DNA from: a virus
Length of the DNA: 30,865 nucleotides
Virus record (IMG/VR): IMGVR_UViG_3300036806_000063
Coordinates: 1-30,865 of that record
Direction: 5' to 3' (one strand)
The notes beneath the pieces were generated by a model that saw only the letters and a list, made by a program, of their open reading frames with translations, had not been told where the DNA came from and did no database searches. Shown here piece by piece: positions 1 to 5,298 of this stretch. Within the stretch, counting starts at the first letter, position 1, and every line of letters starts with the position of its first letter. A program made the position numbers and the translations under genes.

Positions 1-195
1 CGCGCGGCGCATCGTCGAGGACATGTTCTTGCCCCACGACAGCCCAGCGATCGCCGCCACGACTTGGTTCTGCTGGCGCGCGAGTTCGATCTTCTCCTCG
101 GCCTCGGGCGGGAGTGGTCGCCGATGATTCCCGAGGATCGTGGTGTCCTTCAACTCGCCTTCAAACTCGGCCCCTTCTCGCTTGCTCGATTCCAT
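1..195 (-). CDS. Unknown protein, 3' end outside window
   Basis: The frame opens at ATG 195 and stays open for 65 codons to the left edge, so only the N-terminus is visible. It begins MESSKREGAEFEGELKDTT and is charged, then becomes more hydrophobic near AAIAGLSWGKN (residues 46-56). AGAGGCGAGG lies just upstream of the ATG and gives a plausible ribosome binding site. Codons are GC-rich in the third position like the neighbours. I do not recognise the family. It is the last visible gene of the small operon headed by the HTH regulator at 1347 and is separated from the 61-residue gene by about 130 bases. The gene is inferred from the open frame, the ribosome binding site and the context. Confidence 0.6.
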   Translation of the reverse strand, partial: MESSKREGAEFEGELKDTTILGNHRRPLPPEAEEKIELARQQNQVVAAIAGLSWGKNMSSTMRRA

Positions 196-327
196 GCCTC
201 GCCTCTCGCATTGACTTTGGTACAGGTGGGTCTAACTTTCGGATCATTGGGCGGCCGATGGCTCGTCGGCACCCTCTCGCACCTGCGCCCCATCGGTGAC
301 CTCGGTCGCCGGTGGGGCGTTTGGTTT

Positions 328-513
328 CTACGATGGATCGTGCGCCTGCGCGTACGTCACGACGACCTTCCCGCCCGTGACGCCACGCTCTTTCAAGAAC
401 GCTCGAATCGCGCGGTCGCAGCGCCGGCACTCCTCGGCGAGCGCCTCGGTCGTGACCGCGCTCCGAACGCTGTATTCGATGTCGACCGAGATCGTGTATG
501 TGCGTTCGATCAT
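328..513 (-). CDS. Small hypothetical protein, possible amber readthrough
   Basis: This gene encodes 61 residues starting MIERTYTISVDIEYSV. ATG 513 overlaps the TGA of the upstream HTH gene as ATGA, which fixes the start and implies translational coupling. The N-terminus looks like a beta strand, followed by a charged helix with a CRRC motif at residues 29-32. It ends in TAG at 328-330. The same frame then runs another 27 sense codons to a TGA at 244-246, with coding-like composition (residues PPATEVTDGAQVREGADEPS). This could be a nonsense mutation, readthrough or chance. No family is recognised. Confidence 0.65.
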   Translation of the reverse strand: MIERTYTISVDIEYSVRSAVTTEALAEECRRCDRAIRAFLKERGVTGGKVVVTYAQAHDPS

Positions 514-794
514 CGGGGGATCCCCGGTTGAATCTTGTCAATCCGCGATATGGCGCTCCGTCTGGGCAGGTTCACGAACCGGCCGCCCGATTTCTTTCTC
601 GGATTACAGACGTCGGTCGATCTCAAAGAGGCGCGGCGGCGCATCGGACCTGCGGTGAGGTTCCGCTGACCGTTCGCGAGTTGGTTGATCGTAAAGCGCG
701 TGCTTCCGATCGCCGCCGCGAGTTCGACTTGATTCATTCCGTACTCGATGAGCACGAGACGAATGATGTCGGCGATCGGTTGGCGGTATTTCAT
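510..794 (-). CDS. HTH DNA-binding protein, XRE/HigA-like
   Basis: This 94-residue protein starts at ATG 794, which overlaps the TGA of the preceding gene (ATGA). Residues 1-50 read like a Cro/CI-type helix-turn-helix of the HigA antidote type: QPIADIIRLVL, then NQVELAAAIGSTRFTINQLA with the recognition helix around residues 34-44, then NGQRNLTA. The family normally continues with an amphipathic segment and a motif like EFWLNLQ. Here residues 50-94 are very basic and match that only weakly, so the C-terminal half may be divergent or frame-altered. No HigB-type toxin gene is next to it. It is probably a phage regulator in the same operon as the 1009-1347 gene. Confidence 0.7.
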   Translation of the reverse strand: MKYRQPIADIIRLVLIEYGMNQVELAAAIGSTRFTINQLANGQRNLTAGPMRRRASLRSTDVCNPRKKSGGRFVNLPRRSAISRIDKIQPGIPR

Positions 795-1012
795 CGCGTG
801 ACTTTGGCCTGTCGCTCGCGAAGCCCCTCGCGCGCCGGCTTCGAGAAGTGCCGGCCGGTGAGCATCAGCTCGCACTCGACATACTCCTCGAGTTTCGCAT
901 GGCCCCAGCTATCGCGTCCGATGAAGACGCTGACCATGCCGTCGTCACATTCGATGACGAGGCCCACGCCTCGGCCGTGGGGGAGTCTGACTTGATCGCC
1001 GCGTGCCATCAT
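791..1012 (-). CDS. Small hypothetical protein in regulator operon
   Basis: The gene encodes 73 residues beginning MMARGDQVRLPHGRGVGLV. ATG 1012 overlaps the stop of the HTH regulator (ATGA at 1009-1012), and a second ATG follows directly, so either methionine could initiate. The sequence is rich in short beta strands (VRLPHGRGVGLVIECDDGMVSVFIG), suggesting a small barrel such as an SH3/KOW-like fold, followed by a basic helix. That fold is a guess from the strand pattern. Its TGA overlaps the ATG of the second HTH gene, so it is translated between the two regulators. Confidence 0.65.
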   Translation of the reverse strand: MMARGDQVRLPHGRGVGLVIECDDGMVSVFIGRDSWGHAKLEEYVECELMLTGRHFSKPAREGLRERQAKVTR

Positions 1013-1347
1013 GTTCCGCTCGCCTCCGGTTCCCATTTCCTGCCGACCTCGACGCGCGGCGGGAACAAGACCGCGAGCGGGATCTCTAAAATCTCGGCCA
1101 TCAATCGTTTCACACGTTCCGAGCCACGGCCGAACACGCGCTGCCCTTGGAGCACGTGGCTCACCGTCGCGTCGCTCAGATGTGTGCGCTTCGCGACGTC
1201 ACGCTGTCGCCACCTCCCGCCCGTCTCGGCGTTGTGGCGCTTCGACAGCTCGTACCGAATCCAGAGGTGAAACTCCTCCGGTTCGTCAGGGATGCCGCGC
1301 GCTGCGCGCTCGGCGGCGATCTGTTCGGCGGTGTACGTGTCTGCCAT
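1009..1347 (-). CDS. HTH transcriptional regulator (XRE-like), candidate repressor
   Basis: This 112-residue protein heads the leftmost operon. Residues 1-40 are helical and charged (MADTYTAEQIAAERAARG). A helix-turn-helix of the Cro/C1 type spans about residues 50-85: RQRDVAKRTHLSDATVSHVL, then GQRVFGRGSERVKRLMAEIL. The C-terminus (IPLAVLFPP) resembles the tail of phage repressor HTH domains. No ribosome binding site precedes ATG 1347. A candidate promoter (TTGCGC at 1378-1383, 17-base spacer, TACTGT at 1355-1360) would start the transcript at about 1347-1348, so the mRNA may be leaderless. A near-perfect palindrome at 1353-1374 overlaps the -10 and suggests autoregulation. That it is the repressor rather than an activator is inference. 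Confidence 0.8.
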   Translation of the reverse strand: MADTYTAEQIAAERAARGIPDEPEEFHLWIRYELSKRHNAETGGRWRQRDVAKRTHLSDATVSHVLQGQRVFGRGSERVKRLMAEILEIPLAVLFPPRVEVGRKWEPEASGT

Positions 1348-1352
1348 GCCGT

Positions 1353-1374
1353 CTACAGTAAAACTTTTCTGTAG
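1353..1374. promoter_or_regulatory. Candidate operator palindrome
   Basis: CTACAG and CTGTAG arms flank AAAA and TTTT inner arms around a central C, with one extra T on the left. The two halves form a nearly perfect 22-base dyad. It covers the -10 and part of the spacer of the candidate promoter and lies 6-27 bases before the regulator ATG, the usual place for an autoregulatory operator. Binding by the encoded HTH protein is inferred from position only. Confidence 0.5.
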
Positions 1375-1383
1375 TGCGCGCAA
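1355..1383 (-). promoter_or_regulatory. Candidate promoter of the HTH regulator operon
   Basis: On the minus strand, TTGCGC (1378-1383) is followed after 17 bases by TACTGT (1355-1360). Each hexamer matches the sigma-70 consensus at only three positions. The spacing is ideal, and the same -35 with the same spacing occurs at 29830-29858. The predicted start point falls on or next to the ATG at 1347. Assigned by eye. Confidence 0.45.
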
Positions 1384-1395
1384 GTGATTGAGGAT

Positions 1396-1409
1396 GTGCC
1401 ACGTGGCAC
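1396..1409. promoter_or_regulatory. Perfect 14-bp palindrome GTGCCACGTGGCAC
   Basis: The sequence is its own reverse complement and is followed by a further partial half-site (GTGGCA at 1411-1416). It lies upstream of the candidate regulator promoter and just past the lysis-operon terminator. It may be a second protein-binding site of different sequence from the 1353-1374 dyad. The binding protein is unknown. Confidence 0.35.
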
Positions 1410-1426
1410 CGTGGCATGCGCCCAGG

Positions 1427-1467
1427 AAAAACAAAACGGCCCGCACGAGTACACCACTCGGCGGGCC
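1427..1467 (-). terminator. Intrinsic terminator after the lysis cassette
   Basis: On the minus strand the arms GGCCCGC/CGAGT (from 1467 inward) and ACTCG/GCGGGCC (to 1438) pair over 12 bp with one bulged base and a 6-base loop. A T-rich tract, GTTTTGTTTTT, follows at 1427-1437. It would end transcripts arriving from the lysis genes and insulate the regulator operon downstream. Confidence 0.8.
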
Positions 1468-1716
1468 ATCTTGAAGCGTTGATGTCGGACGAGCTACCTA
1501 GTCACCGGCGAGCATCGTCAAAATCGGTCCGTCGCTTCCCCCGATCAACCGAGGCCAGGAACTGCACCTCGAGTTGGGTCTTGTTTCGTGAGCATGGCCT
1601 CGGCGTTCTCCGGCGTCTGGCAAGCTGGCGCGCGATCGACGATGACTCGCGCCGCTACTTACGCCTGTCCGGCTCCGCTGTCGCTGGCCCTCGGATAATT
1701 GAGATGTCGTTGGCCG
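1468..1716. other. 249-base gap with no confident gene
   Basis: No full gene is seen between the terminator hairpin and the stop of the 59-residue membrane protein. One minus-strand frame, roughly 1542-1652, is open for about 37 codons and reads protein-like in places (ACQTPENAEAMLTKQDPTRG). It has only an internal ATG with no ribosome binding site, so it may be a gene remnant. No tRNA cloverleaf or attachment-site repeat was recognised here. Confidence 0.4.
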
Positions 1717-1896
1717 TCATCGGCCGATGTGCACCGCGAGCAATCCTGGCGCGACTGCATACACCAGCGCCAACAGCATGACGATCACGATAACGACAAG
1801 GAACGGCGTGCGCCACGGTTCCGGCGCGTACTTTTGTGTGAACCAGGCCCCGAAGAGGAGCAACACCACAACGAGAATGAGTTGACCGATCGTCAT
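1717..1896 (-). CDS. Small two-helix membrane protein, holin candidate
   Basis: This 59-residue protein is almost entirely hydrophobic. A first membrane helix lies at residues 4-19 (GQLILVVVLLLFGAWF) and a second at about 31-54 (PFLVVIVIVMLLALVYAVAP), joined by a short polar turn QKYAPEPWRT. GGAGGT lies 7 bases before ATG 1896, which fixes the start. The length and two-helix layout fit a small holin. They also resemble small two-helix membrane proteins of the Thivi_2564 type found in other phages and bacteria. It is the last gene of the cassette containing the endolysin, just before the terminator. A holin function is inferred from size, topology and position. Confidence 0.7.
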   Translation of the reverse strand: MTIGQLILVVVLLLFGAWFTQKYAPEPWRTPFLVVIVIVMLLALVYAVAPGLLAVHIGR

Positions 1897-1910
1897 CGCG
1901 CGCACCTCCG

Positions 1911-2054
1911 CTAAGGGTTGATGCGGCGCTCCCGTTCGTCGGCCGCGCTCGCCTCGCGCCATGCGCTTCGCAGAATCCAGACCACGAGGAACGCCCACAC
2001 GACGCCGAGCGCGATGCCGGCGGCGATCGAGTGCGTGTGCGGTGGCGCTACCAT
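1911..2054 (-). CDS. Small single-span membrane protein
   Basis: The gene encodes 47 residues with ATG 2054 overlapping the end of the preceding gene by 7 bases. One membrane helix covers about residues 10-29 (SIAAGIALGVVWAFLVVWIL) and is followed by a basic, charged tail (RSAWREASAADERERRINP), so the C-terminus is probably cytoplasmic. It is too short for a typical spanin and has no lipobox. It may assist or control lysis, as small accessory membrane proteins do in many phage lysis cassettes, but the sequence shows no specific function. Confidence 0.55.
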   Translation of the reverse strand: MVAPPHTHSIAAGIALGVVWAFLVVWILRSAWREASAADERERRINP

Positions 2055-2665
2055 CGCCAGGCGATCCCGCACGCGACCGCCGGCGCGGCGATGACCTGGC
2101 CGCTCGCCGGCACGCGCGCGACTCCGTAGCCGCCAGCGCAGCCGAGCCCCCACCGCCGGCGCCCACGCTCGGCGATCACGAGTTGCTCGTGCGTGTCGGC
2201 CAACTCGCGCGCGGTCGCCGAGCGTTCTCGCATGACCTGCGCGCGGAAGGCCTGGCAGTCGTTCGCGAGATCCGTGCAGACCTGCGCCTCGGCCGCGCCC
2301 TCTGCTCGCAGCGTGTCGACCACGTGGACGAGTTCTCGAATCTTCGTCGTGTCGTGGACCGGCTCCGCGAGGATCGTGTCGACGCGCGTCTTCGCGCGAG
2401 CGAGCCCGCGCTGAAACGCGGAGTCGATCGACCGCGCGCTCGAGGCAGTCGAGTCGACGCGATGCGCGGCGGTGTCCGTCGCCGCGATCGCGGTGCGCCG
2501 CGTGGTGTCGTCCCGCGCAAGCGTTTTCTTCCCATCGTCGAGCCGTACGTTGTCGCGGGCGTCCCGACAGCCTTTGAACAGCAAGAGCAGGACGACCGCG
2601 ACAAGAACGGTGATGCCGGCGGCGAGCCATCGCTCGCGCGCCGACATCGCCGCCGCCGTGCTCAC
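2048..2665 (-). CDS. Membrane-anchored coiled-coil protein, possible inner-membrane spanin
   Basis: This is a 205-residue protein. The GTG at 2665 overlaps the TGA of the previous gene (GTGA). An N-terminal membrane helix at residues 14-30 (LAAGITVLVAVVLLLLF) is followed by KGCRD and a long charged helical region, about 35-170, rich in Ala, Arg, Asp and Glu with heptad-like spacing. The end is Gly/Ala-rich with three cysteines. Topology and position in the lysis cassette fit an Rz-type inner-membrane spanin, but the C-terminal extension is unusual and I could not find a partner lipoprotein with a lipobox inside or next to the gene. A structural or tail-associated membrane protein is an alternative. 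Confidence 0.6.
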   Translation of the reverse strand: MSTAAAMSARERWLAAGITVLVAVVLLLLFKGCRDARDNVRLDDGKKTLARDDTTRRTAIAATDTAAHRVDSTASSARSIDSAFQRGLARAKTRVDTILAEPVHDTTKIRELVHVVDTLRAEGAAEAQVCTDLANDCQAFRAQVMRERSATARELADTHEQLVIAERGRRRWGLGCAGGYGVARVPASGQVIAAPAVACGIAWRW

Positions 2666-3426
2666 AGCGCGTGCTCGATCGCCGTGATGCCGCGCCGGAT
2701 CGTGTCCGCGATGTGATGCAACGCCGCGCCCACGTCCTGTTTGATCACGTACGTCACGCCGTGTGTCGACGACGGGACGTGCGCCACGAACTGCTGCGTG
2801 CCCGTCGCCGCGTCACCCGTCGAGGTCACGAGCGTGCCGGGCGGCAGATGCTCGGCGATCGCCGGCGGCACGTCGACGACGGTGTGATCCGGCGGAACGG
2901 CCGGGCCGCCGGGGACAACCTGCAACGCATCGCTCACCGAGGCGGGCGCCTTCGCCGCCGGTTCGCCAGTCGCAAGAGCTTCGACCGTCTTCGCCTGCGT
3001 CTCAGCCACTTCGGATGTCGGCGACTGATTGCTCTGCGTGTTCTGCGCCGCGTTTGCGAGATCGTTGAAGTGCGCGGTCGCGGCGTTGTATGCCTCGAGC
3101 GATTCCGCTTCGGCTTCGACGACTTGCGCTTTCACGGCGGCGATGTCGGCCGCGTGCTCCGTGGCGATCTCGTCGAGCACGGCGGTGAGCTTGGCGGCAT
3201 CGAAGCTCGCCGGGTGATCCGGTGTCGCTGGCTTCGCGTCGATCGCGACGGCGATGCGATCGGCGAATGACGTGCCCTCACCGTCGACACCGCGCTCGCC
3301 GAGGCCGAGCGCGTAGAGAAATTTTTGATCGGCGGTCAAACCGGACGTCGGCACGAAAGCGTTGCGCCAAGCGTCCCACTCGGCTTGTGTAGCGGTCGGT
3401 CCTGGCGTGGCGATACTGAGCGTCAT
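2662..3426 (-). CDS. Hypothetical protein, Ala/Thr-rich with helical middle
   Basis: The protein has 254 residues, with AGGAG 9 bases before ATG 3426. It starts MTLSIATPGPTATQAEWDAW. Residues 75-130 are a helical Ala/Glu-rich stretch (HAADIAAVKAQVVEAEAESL), then comes a Pro/Thr/Val-rich linker at 145-210. The end contains VTYVIKQDVGAALHHIADTI. There is no signal peptide or membrane helix. It lies between the endolysin and the coiled-coil membrane protein and is coupled to the latter by a GTGA overlap, so it is expressed with the lysis genes. The family is not recognised. Confidence 0.7.
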   Translation of the reverse strand: MTLSIATPGPTATQAEWDAWRNAFVPTSGLTADQKFLYALGLGERGVDGEGTSFADRIAVAIDAKPATPDHPASFDAAKLTAVLDEIATEHAADIAAVKAQVVEAEAESLEAYNAATAHFNDLANAAQNTQSNQSPTSEVAETQAKTVEALATGEPAAKAPASVSDALQVVPGGPAVPPDHTVVDVPPAIAEHLPPGTLVTSTGDAATGTQQFVAHVPSSTHGVTYVIKQDVGAALHHIADTIRRGITAIEHAL

Positions 3427-3491
3427 GAGCGTTTTCTCCTAGCTGTGCGCGTCGTGAGCGGTGAAGAGGCTCGAGGAGTGTGCCGCGTATC

Positions 3492-4034
3492 CTAACCGGG
3501 AACGGGAGCGGGCGCGAGCGCGGCGAACAAGAGCGACCACCGGCCGAACCGATCCTTTGGCCCGACAGGTTCGGTGCGCGTCCAGTTTACCCAGCCCTCG
3601 CGTGTGTCGCCCGTGGCACCTGGCCGAATCGTATTCCCAGCCTGGACGATGACGTGCGCCGGATCCGGGATCGACCGCACGAGCCCAATATGCCCGAAAC
3701 GAGCGGGCTTCAATTCGGCGTGCCAGCAGATCCAGAAGTCGCCGCGCGCTGGCTCGGTGAAGAGAGCGTGATGCGCCTCGAGAAAGTCGGCCATTGCCTG
3801 ACAGCCAGCCGTCAGTGGCAACGGGCATTTCACGCCGAGCGCGCGACTCAGGATCGCGATCGTGTCGACCGCATCGGCGCAACACCAGGGATAGCCCGCG
3901 CCGAGGCCGCACGGCTTCAAGATACGCTCAACGTATGGCCCGGCGTTCGAGCCCGGCGGCACTTCGGCCGCGCCTTCCGCCTTCGCTGCGATCGCGAGCG
4001 CGAACTCCACGACGTCGAGCGTGACGTTATTCAA
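3492..4034 (-). CDS. Endolysin-like CHAP/amidase-family peptidoglycan hydrolase
   Basis: This 180-residue protein would cut peptidoglycan at the end of infection. It shows the pattern of CHAP-like phage lysins: EVPPGSNAGPYVERIL at residues 24-39, GYPWCCADAV at 47-56 with the candidate nucleophile Cys51 or Cys52, and GHIGLV at 114-119 with candidate His115. VQAGNT follows at 130-134. No cell-wall-binding domain or signal peptide is present, so export needs a holin. The chosen start is TTG 4034, overlapping the previous gene by 8 bases. A GTG at 4010 would remove only eight residues and keep the domain intact, so the start is uncertain. The family call rests on the motifs. Confidence 0.8.
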   Translation of the reverse strand: MNNVTLDVVEFALAIAAKAEGAAEVPPGSNAGPYVERILKPCGLGAGYPWCCADAVDTIAILSRALGVKCPLPLTAGCQAMADFLEAHHALFTEPARGDFWICWHAELKPARFGHIGLVRSIPDPAHVIVQAGNTIRPGATGDTREGWVNWTRTEPVGPKDRFGRWSLLFAALAPAPVPG

Positions 4035-4170
4035 GTTCTTTCAGCAGGCGTTCAAGGTCGGCGAGATCGACGTTCGCCGCGATGAATCGTTGGCCCTTGG
4101 CGTGGTCGGCCACTCGGCGAAGTCGAAGCACCATCGCCTTCCAGTCCGTATCGGTTGGAAGAACTTTCAC
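4027..4170 (-). CDS. Small hypothetical protein upstream of endolysin
   Basis: The gene encodes 47 residues, MKVLPTDTDWKAMVLRLRRV and onward, ending in a helical DLADLERLLKELE. GTG 4170 overlaps the TGA of the membrane protein before it (GTGA), and its own TAA overlaps the endolysin start, so it bridges the two by translational coupling. It has no membrane segment and is soluble and helical. It is too short to assign, but the overlaps on both sides support a real gene. Confidence 0.6.
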   Translation of the reverse strand: MKVLPTDTDWKAMVLRLRRVADHAKGQRFIAANVDLADLERLLKELE

Positions 4171-4553
4171 GGCGTGGGCTCGTGTCCGCGGTCGTAGTCG
4201 CGACGTTCTTCGATCGTGCGGCGCGTCTCGTTGACGACGGAGAGCGAGGTATTCGCCGTGCCAGCGACACCGATCGTGAGCCGCGTCAGAAGCTGACCGA
4301 AGTAGGATTTTCCAAAGGCCATCGCGCCGGCCGTGAGGGCGAGCAGGAACGCGGTCCATGAAATGTCGTGCGTGCGTTCGACGATGTGGCCGACGAGGAT
4401 CGCGAAGTAAATCGCCATCGAGCGCGTGATGCTCATGCACCCGGTTTCGCGATCGACCCACGGACACCGGCGCCAGAGCCGGTCGGCGAGCGGCAGCGCG
4501 TCGAAGTCAGTTGGATGGACGACGAGCGCGCCAGACTTTCGGCGAGTGGTCAT
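4167..4553 (-). CDS. Two-span membrane protein, holin candidate
   Basis: This 128-residue protein is coupled to the upstream gene by an ATGA overlap at 4550-4553. It has a polar N-terminus of about 40 residues. Two membrane helices follow at about 45-57 (MAIYFAILVGHIV) and 66-80 (WTAFLLALTAGAMAF), and the tail is charged (NETRRTIEERRDYDRGHEP). The hairpin topology and position just ahead of the endolysin fit a class II-type holin. The 59-residue protein at 1717-1896 is a competing candidate; phages often carry a holin/antiholin pair. Function is inferred. Confidence 0.65.
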   Translation of the reverse strand: MTTRRKSGALVVHPTDFDALPLADRLWRRCPWVDRETGCMSITRSMAIYFAILVGHIVERTHDISWTAFLLALTAGAMAFGKSYFGQLLTRLTIGVAGTANTSLSVVNETRRTIEERRDYDRGHEPTP

Positions 4554-4855
4554 CGTTCGCGCGTGGCGTGGTTCCGCAACTCGCGATCTCGGGCATCGCG
4601 CTCGAGGTCGCGGCGGTCGAGCGCGACGACGAATTGGGTTGCGAGCTCCTCGGCGCCGGCCATGCGTTGGACCATCGTCGCCATTTCGTGATAGCGACTC
4701 CGCACCCGCTCTAGCTCGAGGCGGTCGGTCGTGGCGTTGGCTTTGAGAACAGCCACGTCGCGCTGCGTCTCGTTTGTCGTGCGGATCACCCACAGCACGG
4801 ACGCGAGAACGAGCGCGGTCAGGATCGTTGGAAGCGCGGTTGCGATCTGGTCCAT
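4550..4855 (-). CDS. Membrane-anchored coiled-coil protein, spanin- or DUF2730-like
   Basis: The protein has 101 residues starting MDQIATALPTILTALVLASV. One membrane helix spans about residues 8-24. The rest is a highly charged continuous helix (DVAVLKANATTDRLELERVR) ending RDRELRNHATRER. Small phage proteins with this layout include inner-membrane spanins and DUF2730-type proteins; sequence alone does not decide. It is the first gene of the membrane-protein cluster before the endolysin. The upstream in-frame region is compositionally unlike the gene, and ATG 4855 begins directly at the hydrophobic segment. Confidence 0.65.
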   Translation of the reverse strand: MDQIATALPTILTALVLASVLWVIRTTNETQRDVAVLKANATTDRLELERVRSRYHEMATMVQRMAGAEELATQFVVALDRRDLERDARDRELRNHATRER

Positions 4856-4916
4856 CGCCGGAGCCCAAAGCGGAACGGTGCCGAATGCTGACGCGCGTCT
4901 TGGCGTGACCAACCTG

Positions 4917-5291
4917 TTATGAAGCGGCCTCGGGCGGCAAGAGTGCCGGCGGGATCTTTTCGTGCAAGGCCGCGACGACCGATGGATGGAGTAAGCGCAG
5001 GTCGCGGGCCGCATTCTCAAGACTTGAGAGCGCCGCCTCGAGCGCGATGACCGATCCCTCGAGCGAGAGGTGCCGCGCGTGCGCCGCGCTCAGACTATTC
5101 AGGCGCCCCATCATCTGCGGGTCGTCCTCGGTCCGGCGCAACGTGGCGACGGCCCGATGACAGAACGCCAACTGTCGCCGGATCTCTTCGGCGTGGTCGC
5201 GCACCGTGTCCGCCTCGGCGATGAGCGCGTCGACGGCGGCGCCAAGGTTCGACGAGTGTTGCTCGAAGGTCGCGACGTGTTCTGGCTTCAT
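4917..5291 (-). CDS. Hypothetical helical protein following the tail tip gene
   Basis: This 124-residue protein starts MKPEHVATFEQHSSNLGAAV at ATG 5291, seven bases after the tail tip gene ends. It is predicted almost wholly helical, with Ala, Glu, Arg and Leu in heptad-like order and a His-rich N-terminal half. It has no membrane helix, signal or recognisable domain. Its place between the tail tip protein and the lysis genes suggests a small tail-associated or assembly protein, but nothing in the sequence proves this. Confidence 0.7.
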   Translation of the reverse strand: MKPEHVATFEQHSSNLGAAVDALIAEADTVRDHAEEIRRQLAFCHRAVATLRRTEDDPQMMGRLNSLSAAHARHLSLEGSVIALEAALSSLENAARDLRLLHPSVVAALHEKIPPALLPPEAAS

Positions 5292-5298
5292 CGTTCGC

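Noticed and set aside
161-541. 126-codon minus-strand frame overlapping the 61-residue gene
   Set aside because: It is Arg-rich and overlaps a better-supported gene with an ATGA-coupled start; the two frames are unlikely both to be used.
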